Positions 1 to 8,499 of a DNA stretch of 64,000 nt are shown piece by piece (within the stretch, counting starts at the first letter, position 1; each line of letters opens with the position of its first letter). The notes under the pieces were generated by a model, which worked only from the letters and a program-made list of their open reading frames with translations, ran no database searches and had not been told where the DNA came from. Both the position numbers and the translations under genes were made by a program. Source of the DNA: Nitrospirota bacterium (GTDB lineage: Bacteria > Nitrospirota > Thermodesulfovibrionia > Thermodesulfovibrionales > UBA1546); assembly GCA_016195565.1 (NCBI GenBank), contig JACPZK010000006.1:218900-282899 (forward strand), read 5' to 3'.

Positions 1-1539
1 TCCGCATCTCCATTCTACCACCCTATCCTGCCGCTCTTATGGGATACGGATTTATCAAAAATCGCCATGCCGCATGTCAGACTGCCGCAGAAAAGATTCT
101 CAAACCCTGAAGATGCGGTAAAGCAGATAAAAGATGCTGTAGGGTATTTTGAGAAAACATTCGGGTACAAACCCGCGGGCATGTGGCCGTCGGAAGGCTC
201 TGTAAGCGAAGACGTAATAAGAGCTGTTCATGCTGAGGGTATAAAATGGGTTGCCACAGACGAAGGCATACTGGCAAATTCGCTTGATATAAGACTGAGA
301 GATTATTCAGGCAGCGTAACAGAGCCGTCACGCTTTTACAGGCCTTACAGCTTCTCTGACGTCTCGATAATATTCAGGGATCATAAGCTCTCAGACCTGA
401 TAGGGTTTGTGTATTCTGAGTGGGAACCTGAAAATGCGGCAGATGACCTTATTAACAGGCTATTGAATATCCGTTCCTCGCTTCCTCACGACAGGCCATA
501 CATTGTTCCGATAATTTTAGACGGTGAAAACGCATGGGAACATTTCAAAAATGACGGGCATGATTTCCTGAGCTGCCTTTACGATCGGCTTTCAAATGAA
601 AAGAGATTAAAGGCTGTCACAGTGTCGGAATTTCTCAAACACGACTCCGGCGAGAAACTCGGCAAGCTTCATGCCGGTTCATGGATAAATGCAAATTACA
701 GTATCTGGATAGGCCACGAGGAAGACAATATAGCATGGGATTATCTGAATGATACAAGAACTGACCTTGAGGCCTTTACAAAACTTAATCCCGGCAAACC
801 TGTTGATGAAGCCTGGCAGGCCATATATGTCGCTGAGGGCAGCGACTGGAACTGGTGGTATGGCGATGAACATCAGACAGAGACTCAGGAAGAATTTGAT
901 GAACTTTTCAGATTAAACCTTATGAAGGTATACAGGGTAATGGGAAAAGAGACGCCGCCAAGCCTCTTTGTCCCTGTGCTCAGAGAAAACCGGGCAATCT
1001 CCCCTGAAGTAATAATAAGAGGATTCATAAATCCTAAAATAGACGGTATGGTTACAAGCTATTATGAGTGGTATCAGGGCGCACACATTGCAGTCGGGAA
1101 ATCAGGCGGCAGTATGCATAAAGCAGAAAGCCTCGTATCATACATCTATTACGGTTTTAACCAGAGCACACTGTTTTTGAGGATAGACCCCAAGACATCA
1201 TTTAATGACTTTCCGCCTGATACAACATTTTCCATAAATATTGCAAAGCCGTTTGCATTCAGAATCAATGTGGCATACAGAAATGGATTAGTACAACCCG
1301 AACTTTTTGAAAAGAAAAATGGAGAATGGGAAAAGATAAAAGATATAACTGAAGCGGCAATGCAGGACATACTGGAAATAGCCATACCCTTCAAAGACAT
1401 AAAAGCCAAAGCAGAGGATGAACTCAACCTCTTTATCACCGCTTACAGAGGCAATGAAGAGATTGAGCGTTGTCCATGGAGGGGGAATATAAGCGTGACA
1501 GTCCCCACGCCTGATTTTGAGGCGACTATGTGGTATTGA
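1..1539 (+). CDS. Glycoside hydrolase family 57 amylase/pullulanase-like protein (5' partial)
   Basis: The frame is open from base 1, and the first codons read SASPFYHPILPLL, a conserved GH57 block, so the true start lies left of the window; the Met codon at 67 is internal. GMWPSEGS has its Glu at 193-195, where GH57 enzymes carry the nucleophile, and LDGENAWEHF has its Asp at 520-522, the usual acid/base. The last ~190 residues look like a beta-rich accessory domain. By family this is an alpha-glucan hydrolase or transferase acting on glycogen or starch; the exact specificity cannot be read. glgC lies at 42 kb, so glycogen turnover is plausible. A restriction-modification gene follows on the same strand after 73 bp. 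Confidence 0.9.
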   Translation, partial: SASPFYHPILPLLWDTDLSKIAMPHVRLPQKRFSNPEDAVKQIKDAVGYFEKTFGYKPAGMWPSEGSVSEDVIRAVHAEGIKWVATDEGILANSLDIRLRDYSGSVTEPSRFYRPYSFSDVSIIFRDHKLSDLIGFVYSEWEPENAADDLINRLLNIRSSLPHDRPYIVPIILDGENAWEHFKNDGHDFLSCLYDRLSNEKRLKAVTVSEFLKHDSGEKLGKLHAGSWINANYSIWIGHEEDNIAWDYLNDTRTDLEAFTKLNPGKPVDEAWQAIYVAEGSDWNWWYGDEHQTETQEEFDELFRLNLMKVYRVMGKETPPSLFVPVLRENRAISPEVIIRGFINPKIDGMVTSYYEWYQGAHIAVGKSGGSMHKAESLVSYIYYGFNQSTLFLRIDPKTSFNDFPPDTTFSINIAKPFAFRINVAYRNGLVQPELFEKKNGEWEKIKDITEAAMQDILEIAIPFKDIKAKAEDELNLFITAYRGNEEIERCPWRGNISVTVPTPDFEATMWY

Positions 1540-1612
1540 TATTAGCCGGTAGCTGTTAGCCTGTCCCAAACTTTTTATTGACCGCACAGCATCAATAGAT
1601 TAAAATTAGCAT

Positions 1613-4600
1613 GTGCTGAAAACATATTTTAAACGGCTATTTGATGTCGCAAAAAGAGGGGACGCAAGAGAGGAAAGTTATTATTCCTCGCTCGAAGAAC
1701 TCCTTAAAAACTACGCTGCGTCTATCAATAAAAAACAAGTCCACATTACCACTCTGCCTAAAAAGACTGATGCGGGAAATCCTGACTTCAGGATATGGGA
1801 TGGAAAGCAGCAGATTATCGGCTACATAGAAGCCAAAGCGCCGACAACCGAATATTTAGACCAGATAGAAACATCGGGCCAGTTAAAACGGTATTTACAT
1901 ATCTTCCCGAATTTATTATTAACCAATTTCTTTGAATTCAGGCTTTACCGCAACGGCGTTTTAGTTGACAAAGTTTTGACAGGCAGGCCATACGTTATTC
2001 ACAAACTCAAGACTGTGCCTCCTGTTGAAAAAGAAACTGAATTTCTTAAACTCTTAGAAAAATTTTTCTCGTTCTCTCTGCCGAAAGTCTATGACGCTAA
2101 AAATCTTGCTGTTGAGCTTGCAAAAAGAACGCGCTTCTTAAAAGATGAGGTCATTGCCCAAGAATTGGAAGAAGAAGAGAAAAGGGGCAAGGGGAATATC
2201 CTCGGCTTTTATAAGGTCTTTAAAGAGCATCTCATAAGCGGGCTTACTAAAGAAGACTTTGCAGACCTTTATTCGCAGACTATCACATACGGATTATTCG
2301 CTGCCAGAACAAGAACAGAAAACGGCTTTAACAGAAAACTTGCTTATGACAAAATTCCAAAGACAATCGGCATTTTAAGGGATGTCTTCAGATTTATTTC
2401 GCTTGGCGACCTCCCTAAACCTATGGAGTGGATTATTGACGATATCTCGGATGTTCTGGCTACAACCGATGTTTATAAGCTGCTTGATGAATATTTTAAT
2501 CAACACAAAGGCAAAGACCCTGTTGTTCATTTTTATGAAACATTCCTTGCAGAATATGACCCGAAAATGCGAGAGAAAAGAGGCGTATATTACACACCTG
2601 AACCTGTTGTCTCATACATTGTTCGCTCTTTGCATCATATCCTGAAAGAATATTTTGATAAGAAGGATGGTTTTGCGAGCCAGTCCGTAACAGTCCTTGA
2701 CCCTGCGGCAGGAACGCTCACGTTTCTTGCAGAAGCCGCAAAACTTGCAGCGGAGGAATTCACATCAAAATACGGCGAGGGTAAAAAAGCAGGCTTTATC
2801 AAAGAACACATTCTCAAAAACTTCTATGCCTTTGAACTAATGATGGCTCCTTATGCAGTCGGCCATCTGAAAATGTCTTTCCTGTTGGAAGAACTCGGCT
2901 ACAAACTTCAGGCAGACGACAGATTTAAACTTTACCTCACTAATACTTTGGAAATGGAAGAGCTTGCACAGACAGAACTTCCGGGCATGGTCTCACTCTC
3001 AGAAGAATCGCACTTGGCAGGAAAGGTAAAGAAAGAACAGCCTATTCTGGTAATCCTCGGCAATCCGCCGTATTCAGGCCATTCAACCAACGTATATGAT
3101 GAGGTAAAGGTTTATTATCAGGTTGACGGAAAGCCGCTTGGTGAGAAGAATCCCAAATGGCTTCAGGATGACTATGTGAAGTTTATCCGTTTTGCCCAGT
3201 GGAAGATTGATCTTGCAGGAGAAGGAGTCTTAGGCTTTATAACAAACCACAGCTATCTTGATAACCCGACATTCAGAGGAATGCGTCAATCTTTAATGCA
3301 GAGCTTTGACGAGATTTATCTGCTTGACCTTCATGGCAACAGTCTTAAAAAAGAAAGATGTCCTGATGGTTCTAAAGATGAGAATGTCTTTGATATTCAG
3401 CAGGGTGTTGCTATTGCTCTGTTCATTAAGAGAAAGAACGTAAAGAAGAAGATTTCACATTCTGAACTATGGGGCGTAAGAGAAGACAAATATGATTGGC
3501 TTAATAAACACGATATTAAAACAACAAAATGGAAAACAATCAGGCCGAAATCCGAGTTTTATCTTTTTATACCGAGAGATGAAGGGCTATTAAAACAATA
3601 TGAAATGTATCCAAAGGTAACCGATATCTTTCCATTAAACAGCGTTGGAATAGTCACATCAAGAGATGATTTTGTTATTGATTCTGACAAAGCTGCTCTG
3701 AAAAGAAGAATTATGCAGTTCAGAGATAAAAAAATGCCTGATGAAATTATTCGAGAGGCATATAACCTGAAAGACAAACCTAACTGGAAGATTAAGGATA
3801 TAAGAGAGAGCATCATGAAAGATGACGATTGGGAACAGGCAATAACAAAGATTCTTTATCGCCCCTTTGACATAAAGTGGATTTTTTATCACGATATTTT
3901 GATAGAAAGATCGCGTAAAGAAGTTATGCAACATATGTTGCAAGAGAACTTAGCATTGATAACACACAGACGTGAGGAACTTGATATTCCATATACTCAT
4001 TTTCTTGCAACTAATCTGATATCTGAACACGGCTGTCTGTCTACAAAAACTACAAACTATCACTTTCCCCTTTATCTATATCAACCAAAAGACAAACCTA
4101 AAAAGAAGTCGCTGAGCAGCGTCATGCTGCTTTTTGAACCGCAGGCGGAATATGGTGCAAAAAAACCGAATCTATCTCCTGTATTACTGGAGAAATTATC
4201 AAAGGACTTCAAGAAGGAGCCTTCGCCTGAAGAAATCTTCTGCTACCTCTATGCAGTGCTTTATTCAAACATCTACAGGACAAAATACGCCGAGTTTCTA
4301 AAAATAGATTTTCCGAGAGTTCCTTTCACACAAGATTATAAGCTCTTCAAAAAGATGGGCGGTTATGGCGAAAAGCTTGTTGAACTGCATCTTCTGAAAT
4401 CCTCAGAGCTTGACGCGCCTACTGCAAAGTTTGAAGGCAAGGGAAATGATAAAGTTGAAAAACCGAGATATGAAAAAGGAAAACTTTATATAAACAAAGA
4501 CCAGTATTTTGAGGGCATATCTCACGAGGTCTGGGAATATCAAATCGGTGGTTATCAGGTCTGCGACAAATGGCTTAAGGATAGAAAGGGAAGACCTCTA

Positions 4601-4720
4601 TCTCTTGATGACATAACGCATTACTGCAAGGTCGTAACTGCCCTAAAAAAGACAATAGAGGTTCAGTCAAAAATTGACAGCGCATATCCTGAAATTGAAA
4701 AAGAAATTATAAAATTCTAA
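1613..4720 (+). CDS. Type ISP/IIG-like restriction-modification enzyme (nuclease + N6-adenine methylase)
   Basis: A 1035-residue single-chain R-M protein. Residues ~50-75 hold a PD-(D/E)XK-like nuclease core (GNPDFRIW, then YIEAKAP). The methylase has motif I LDPAAGTLTFLAEAA near residue 362 and motif IV NPPYSGHS near residue 484, typical of N6-adenine methylases. The C-terminal ~300 residues (PRVPFTQDYKLFKKMG, HEVWEYQIGGYQVCDKWL) resemble the type ISP C-terminal specificity domain. No DEAD-box helicase region is apparent, so it is shorter than LlaBIII-type enzymes. The start is GTG 1613; the ATG at 1611 is out of frame. No separate methylase or specificity gene lies nearby, so it should cut and protect on its own. 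Confidence 0.85.
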   Translation: MLKTYFKRLFDVAKRGDAREESYYSSLEELLKNYAASINKKQVHITTLPKKTDAGNPDFRIWDGKQQIIGYIEAKAPTTEYLDQIETSGQLKRYLHIFPNLLLTNFFEFRLYRNGVLVDKVLTGRPYVIHKLKTVPPVEKETEFLKLLEKFFSFSLPKVYDAKNLAVELAKRTRFLKDEVIAQELEEEEKRGKGNILGFYKVFKEHLISGLTKEDFADLYSQTITYGLFAARTRTENGFNRKLAYDKIPKTIGILRDVFRFISLGDLPKPMEWIIDDISDVLATTDVYKLLDEYFNQHKGKDPVVHFYETFLAEYDPKMREKRGVYYTPEPVVSYIVRSLHHILKEYFDKKDGFASQSVTVLDPAAGTLTFLAEAAKLAAEEFTSKYGEGKKAGFIKEHILKNFYAFELMMAPYAVGHLKMSFLLEELGYKLQADDRFKLYLTNTLEMEELAQTELPGMVSLSEESHLAGKVKKEQPILVILGNPPYSGHSTNVYDEVKVYYQVDGKPLGEKNPKWLQDDYVKFIRFAQWKIDLAGEGVLGFITNHSYLDNPTFRGMRQSLMQSFDEIYLLDLHGNSLKKERCPDGSKDENVFDIQQGVAIALFIKRKNVKKKISHSELWGVREDKYDWLNKHDIKTTKWKTIRPKSEFYLFIPRDEGLLKQYEMYPKVTDIFPLNSVGIVTSRDDFVIDSDKAALKRRIMQFRDKKMPDEIIREAYNLKDKPNWKIKDIRESIMKDDDWEQAITKILYRPFDIKWIFYHDILIERSRKEVMQHMLQENLALITHRREELDIPYTHFLATNLISEHGCLSTKTTNYHFPLYLYQPKDKPKKKSLSSVMLLFEPQAEYGAKKPNLSPVLLEKLSKDFKKEPSPEEIFCYLYAVLYSNIYRTKYAEFLKIDFPRVPFTQDYKLFKKMGGYGEKLVELHLLKSSELDAPTAKFEGKGNDKVEKPRYEKGKLYINKDQYFEGISHEVWEYQIGGYQVCDKWLKDRKGRPLSLDDITHYCKVVTALKKTIEVQSKIDSAYPEIEKEIIKF

Positions 4721-4736
4721 CTACAAAAGGGTTCGC

Positions 4737-5939
4737 ATGAAATACATCATTATCGGCAATGGCGTTGCAGGGACAACTGCCGCAATCAACATAAGAAAGA
4801 TTGACCATGAAGGAGAGATAACCATACTCTCTGACGAGGCTTATCCTTTTTACAGCCGCATACGGCTTATGGAATACATAAGCGGAGACGTGGATGAAAA
4901 CGGCCTTATCATTTATAAAGACGCATGGTATGAAAAGAACGACATAAAGCTGCTGCTTAACACACCTGTATCTGAGATAGATAAAAACAAAAAAGAAGTC
5001 ATCACACATTCAGGGCATATACTGAAATACGATACGCTTCTTATTGCAGCGGGAGGCCTCTCATTCGTCCCGCCAATCTCCGGCTCTGATAAAAAAGGGG
5101 TGTTTACGCTAAGAACACTTAAAGATGCCATTGAAATCAAAAAATACTCTGAACAATCAAAGAGAGTCGTCCTGATAGGTGGAGGAGTCCTCGGACTTGA
5201 GGTTGGAAACAGCCTGAGGAAGACAGGACATTCAATATTTGTGGTGGAGTTCTTCCCAAGACTGCTTCCAAGGCAGATGGATACGGAAGGCGCTGAAATC
5301 CTGAAAACACAGATGGAAAAAATGGGATTTGCCTTTTTCCTTGGCGCAAAGACACGGGAGATAACAGGGGACGAAAAGGTTAAGAGCGTTATTCTTGATG
5401 ACGGAACAATTATTGACTGCGATATGGTGATAATATCTGCCGGAGTCAAACCCAATGCAGAACTCGCTGATAAATTCGGAATCAAATGCGATAAAGGGCA
5501 TAAAGGACTTACTGTAAATGACAGGCTTGAGACAGAGATTAATGACATATACGCTGCAGGCGACATTGCAGAACATAATGGGATATGCTACGGCATATGG
5601 CCTGCCGCAGAGGAACAGGGCAAGATTGCAGGAGTCAATATGGCAGGAGGCAGCGCAACCTATACAGGCACGCTGCCTTCAAACATTCTGAAGATAGCGG
5701 GGATAAATCTGATTTCTGCCGGAGATATAGACCCTGACAAAAACCTTGAAGCAATCGTGCAAAAAGACAGCGAAAGTTTTATATACAGAAAACTCGTTAT
5801 AAAAGATAATTGTATTGCAGGCTGCATACTGTATGGTAATATTGACGCCTGGAAAAAGATTAAAAAGGCAATGAACGAAAAGAAAGATATAAGCCGTATA
5901 AAAACAGACCTTGAAAAGTGGGATATGGAGGCATTGTAG
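4737..5939 (+). CDS. FAD/NAD(P)-dependent oxidoreductase (NirB-N/rubredoxin reductase-like)
   Basis: A 400-residue pyridine nucleotide-disulfide oxidoreductase. An N-terminal FAD-binding Rossmann motif (IIIGNGVAGTTAA) is followed by a mid-protein NAD-binding motif (LIGGGVLGLEVG near residue 145) and the second FAD motif IYAAGDIAE. The C-terminal ~80 residues match the small reductase C-terminal domain of rubredoxin, ferredoxin and nitrite reductase FAD subunits. No CxxC redox pair is visible, so it is not a disulfide reductase. It probably passes electrons from NAD(P)H to an iron-sulfur or rubredoxin-type partner, which is not encoded next to it. The next gene overlaps its stop by one base, indicating translational coupling. 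Confidence 0.85.
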   Translation: MKYIIIGNGVAGTTAAINIRKIDHEGEITILSDEAYPFYSRIRLMEYISGDVDENGLIIYKDAWYEKNDIKLLLNTPVSEIDKNKKEVITHSGHILKYDTLLIAAGGLSFVPPISGSDKKGVFTLRTLKDAIEIKKYSEQSKRVVLIGGGVLGLEVGNSLRKTGHSIFVVEFFPRLLPRQMDTEGAEILKTQMEKMGFAFFLGAKTREITGDEKVKSVILDDGTIIDCDMVIISAGVKPNAELADKFGIKCDKGHKGLTVNDRLETEINDIYAAGDIAEHNGICYGIWPAAEEQGKIAGVNMAGGSATYTGTLPSNILKIAGINLISAGDIDPDKNLEAIVQKDSESFIYRKLVIKDNCIAGCILYGNIDAWKKIKKAMNEKKDISRIKTDLEKWDMEAL

Positions 5940-6835
5940 TGGACCCGATAACTCACAGCCTTGCAGGAGCGGCAATCGCACAGCTTGGATTCAAAAGAAA
6001 AGGAGCCTTCTGGGTGCTGCTGATCTCATCCTTCGCGCCTGATCTTGACTACATAACAAGATTCTGGGGAGTGGACGTATTCCTCAGATACCACCGCGGA
6101 ATAACGCACGGAATTCTTGCCCTTTTTTTGGCGCCGCTGATTATAGCCGTTATAGCCGGCTTCAGAAAGGGGTTTTTCTATTACTATTTCCTGTCTTTCC
6201 TGTCCTACGGTATTCATATATTTATGGATCTCACAAACCAGTATGGCACACGTGTTCTTTCGCCTTTTGACTGGAATGCATATTCGCTGGATATCAGTTT
6301 TATCATAGACCCGTACATATCAATCGGACTATTTTTATGCGTGGTCCTCGGCAGATTCAACAGAAAAAGAGCCGCTCTGATCGCTGCAATTACATTTATA
6401 CTTTTCTTCTCATATTTCGGCGGCAGATATTATTTGCGCAATGCAGCCAAGGACTTCCTCAAAGAAAAACTCGAAGCTAATACCTACAAGATGTGTCCTC
6501 TGCCGAATGATTTTCTGAGGTGGTGGTTTATAGCAAAATCAGGCGATGAGATAAAAGTCGGCTTTGCCGACCTTTTCACAAAGAGGATATGCATTCAGGA
6601 TACATTTACGTTTAACGATAAAAACCCTCTGATTAAGCGTTCAAAAGAGACAAAGTTCGTGCAAAACTTTCTCTACTTTGCAAGATACCCCTACCCCGAG
6701 ATAAAAAAAGAAGGCGGCAGGACCATAGTGCTGTGGAGGGAACTTGCCTATTCATTCATGTCCGGAGAGCATTTTACGGCAAGTGTCACATTTGACGAAA
6801 ATAACAAACCGGTTAAATCGGAATTCAAATTTTAG
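5939..6835 (+). CDS. YdjM-family membrane-bound metal-dependent hydrolase
   Basis: The chosen start is GTG 5939, which overlaps the preceding TAG (TAGTG) and has GGAG 8 nt upstream. This yields MDPITHSLAGA, the canonical N-terminus of the YdjM/DUF457 family; an ATG at 5918 would add seven residues inside the upstream gene. The first ~160 residues contain several hydrophobic segments and family-typical His and Asp residues (TH near the start, APDLDYITR, HRGITHG, HIFMDLTNQYGTR). The C-terminal half is more polar. The family comprises inner-membrane proteins annotated as metal-dependent hydrolases of unproven substrate. It converges with the acyl-CoA dehydrogenase gene with only a 2-bp gap. Confidence 0.85.
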   Translation: MDPITHSLAGAAIAQLGFKRKGAFWVLLISSFAPDLDYITRFWGVDVFLRYHRGITHGILALFLAPLIIAVIAGFRKGFFYYYFLSFLSYGIHIFMDLTNQYGTRVLSPFDWNAYSLDISFIIDPYISIGLFLCVVLGRFNRKRAALIAAITFILFFSYFGGRYYLRNAAKDFLKEKLEANTYKMCPLPNDFLRWWFIAKSGDEIKVGFADLFTKRICIQDTFTFNDKNPLIKRSKETKFVQNFLYFARYPYPEIKKEGGRTIVLWRELAYSFMSGEHFTASVTFDENNKPVKSEFKF

Positions 6836-6837
6836 TT

Positions 6838-7986
6838 TTATTTCTGCTTCTTCATCAGAGCCTGTCCTATGACATTCCTCTGAATCTGGTTTGTCCCCTC
6901 ATATATCTGAAGTATCTTTGCATCCCTCATCATCTTCTCAACAGGATACTCCCTCATATAACCTGAGCCGCCCATCACTTGAACAGCATTCGTAGTAACC
7001 TTCATCGCAACATCTGTCGCAAATACCTTTGCCATGGCAGACTCTTTTGTTACGTCCTTTGCACCGCTGTCTATGAATCTGGCAACAGCATAAACAAGCG
7101 CCCTTGCAGCCTCTATCTCAGTCGCCATATCAGCAAGCATATGCTGGACTGCCTGAAAGCTTATAATCGGATGTCCGAACTGAACCCTCTGTTTAGCAAA
7201 TTTCACAGCCTCATCAAATGCGCCCTGTGCAACTCCTACCCCCTGAGCTCCAACACCGCCCCTTGAGTTATCCAGAGTCTTCATGGCAACAACAAAGCCC
7301 ATACCTTCTTTTGCGATGAGATTTTCCTTCGGGATTCTGCAATTCTCGAATATCAGCTCGGTTGTGGAGGATGCCCTGATTCCCATTTTCTCTTCCTTCT
7401 TGCCGAAAGTAAACCCCGGAGTTCCTTTTTCCACAATGAAAGCTGATGCGCCTCTGGGCCCCTTTGTCTTGTCAGTCAGGGCAATTATTGTATATACCTC
7501 TGCTTCGCCGCCGTTCGTTATCCACTGCTTTGTGCCGTTAAGCACATATTCATTTCCTGCAAGTTTTGCGGTTGTCTGGATGCCTGCTGCATCGCTTCCC
7601 GCATTCGCCTCAGTAAGGCCGAATGCAACAAGCCTTTTACCTGAAGCTATGTCAGGCAGATATTTCTTTTTCTGCTCATCAGAGCCGAAAAGAAGGATTG
7701 GATATGCCCCAAGCGCATTTGCAGCATAAGTTGTTGAAACGCCAAGGCATGCCCTTGATAGTTCCTCAACAGCAATGCACAACTCAAGGCTGCCCTTTCC
7801 GAGTCCTCCGTATTCTTCCGGTATAAAAAGCCCGAACAGGTCTGACTGTGCAATCACCTTCATTATCTCCCACGGGAATTCTTCTTTCTCGTCAAGCTCT
7901 CTTCTTACAGGCACGATCTTATCTTCCGCAATCTGCCTTGCAAGGTCTCTTATCATTGTCTGCTCTTCAGTTAAAAGATAATCCAT
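6838..7986 (-). CDS. Acyl-CoA dehydrogenase
   Basis: A 382-residue FAD acyl-CoA dehydrogenase. Start ATG 7986 is preferred because GGAGGGAAGA precedes it; a GTG at 7998 would place that ribosome site inside the gene. Visible blocks are the N-terminal helical domain (LTEEQTMIRDLAR), FGLTEANAGSDAAGIQT and KQWITNGG (FAD/substrate region), and MGGSGYMREYPVEKMMRDAK with IYEGTNQIQRNVI, where the catalytic Glu of short-chain enzymes lies (E of YEGTNQ). It oxidises acyl-CoA to trans-2-enoyl-CoA and passes electrons to ETF, neither of which is encoded nearby. A butyryl-CoA or general short/branched-chain range is likely, but the substrate is not determined. Confidence 0.92.
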   Translation of the reverse strand: MDYLLTEEQTMIRDLARQIAEDKIVPVRRELDEKEEFPWEIMKVIAQSDLFGLFIPEEYGGLGKGSLELCIAVEELSRACLGVSTTYAANALGAYPILLFGSDEQKKKYLPDIASGKRLVAFGLTEANAGSDAAGIQTTAKLAGNEYVLNGTKQWITNGGEAEVYTIIALTDKTKGPRGASAFIVEKGTPGFTFGKKEEKMGIRASSTTELIFENCRIPKENLIAKEGMGFVVAMKTLDNSRGGVGAQGVGVAQGAFDEAVKFAKQRVQFGHPIISFQAVQHMLADMATEIEAARALVYAVARFIDSGAKDVTKESAMAKVFATDVAMKVTTNAVQVMGGSGYMREYPVEKMMRDAKILQIYEGTNQIQRNVIGQALMKKQK

Positions 7987-8006
7987 TCTTCCCTCCACTA
8001 TCTAAT

Positions 8007-8095
8007 AAGTTATAAGTTAGAAGTTAAGAGTTAAAAGTGATTTTTTTCATAAACTTTTCATTTTCAACTTTCAACTTTTAACTTCTATCCTATAC
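8007..8095. repeat. AACTTTTAACTT-type dispersed inverted repeat
   Basis: Runs of AAGTTAGAAGTTAAGAG and GTTAAAAG are mirrored by TTTTCAACTTTCAACTTTTA downstream, giving a long AT-rich hairpin upstream of the acyl-CoA dehydrogenase gene. The same word family recurs at 13612-13695 and, in frame, inside the Rhs gene. Confidence 0.6.
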
Positions 8096-8210
8096 TGAGA
8101 GCTAATTTTAGCAGAAATCAGTAGATATTTGAAAGCTAAAAAATATAAAAAGAGTTAAAATATACTATGAAACAATCATGCCGACAAATCGGGACAAAGG
8201 GGAATGAAAA

Positions 8211-8276
8211 TGTCATTGCGAGGCGAAGCCGAAGCAATCTCAAAAGGCGAGATTCCTCGCTTCGCTCGGAATGACA
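8211..8276. repeat. CATTGCGAGG-type palindromic repeat
   Basis: GTCATTGCGAGG at the left end is mirrored by CGCTCGGAATGAC at the right end, with GAAGCAATCTC and GAGATT between. Related copies lie at 16206-16345, 28683-28821 and 61090-61174. This copy sits just before yacG and is open in its frame, so automated callers may translate it into a false N-terminus. Confidence 0.7.
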
Positions 8277-8293
8277 ACGAGAGGTATTTTCAG

Positions 8294-8482
8294 GTGAAAA
8301 TTAAATGCCCTATGTGTAAAAAGACAACGACATGGGAAGAAAATCCAAACAGGCCGTTCTGCTCTGAAAGATGCAAGCTCCTGGACCTCGGTAAATGGGT
8401 GTTTGAGGAATATAAGATTCCTGGAGAAAAAGCTGAAGAGAAAAAAGAAGAGACAAAAAAATCAGATGAAAAGGATAAATAA
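8294..8482 (+). CDS. yacG: DNA gyrase inhibitor YacG-like zinc protein
   Basis: The product is 62 residues from GTG 8294, preceded by GAGAGG. CPMCKK and CSERCK form the four-Cys zinc site of YacG, and CKLLDLGKW is the family signature. YacG binds gyrase B and blocks DNA binding. A longer reading from 8204 is open but translates a dispersed palindromic repeat, so it is rejected. The C-terminal tail is a run of Lys and Glu. The 20 bases around this start are identical to those around the nrdR start at 14157-14176. Confidence 0.85.
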   Translation: MKIKCPMCKKTTTWEENPNRPFCSERCKLLDLGKWVFEEYKIPGEKAEEKKEETKKSDEKDK

Positions 8483-8499
8483 CCTTATGGTTAAAACCT

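Noticed and set aside
1540-1612. TAGCCTGTCCC word as a copy of the Rhs boundary repeat
   Set aside because: Only 11 bases match; too short to call a copy.
4913-5566. 217-codon minus-strand frame opposite the oxidoreductase
   Set aside because: Overlaps completely a well-supported gene and has no recognisable domain.
8204-8293. N-terminal 30-codon extension of yacG
   Set aside because: Encoded by a dispersed palindromic repeat; the GTG at 8294 with GAGAGG gives the family length.
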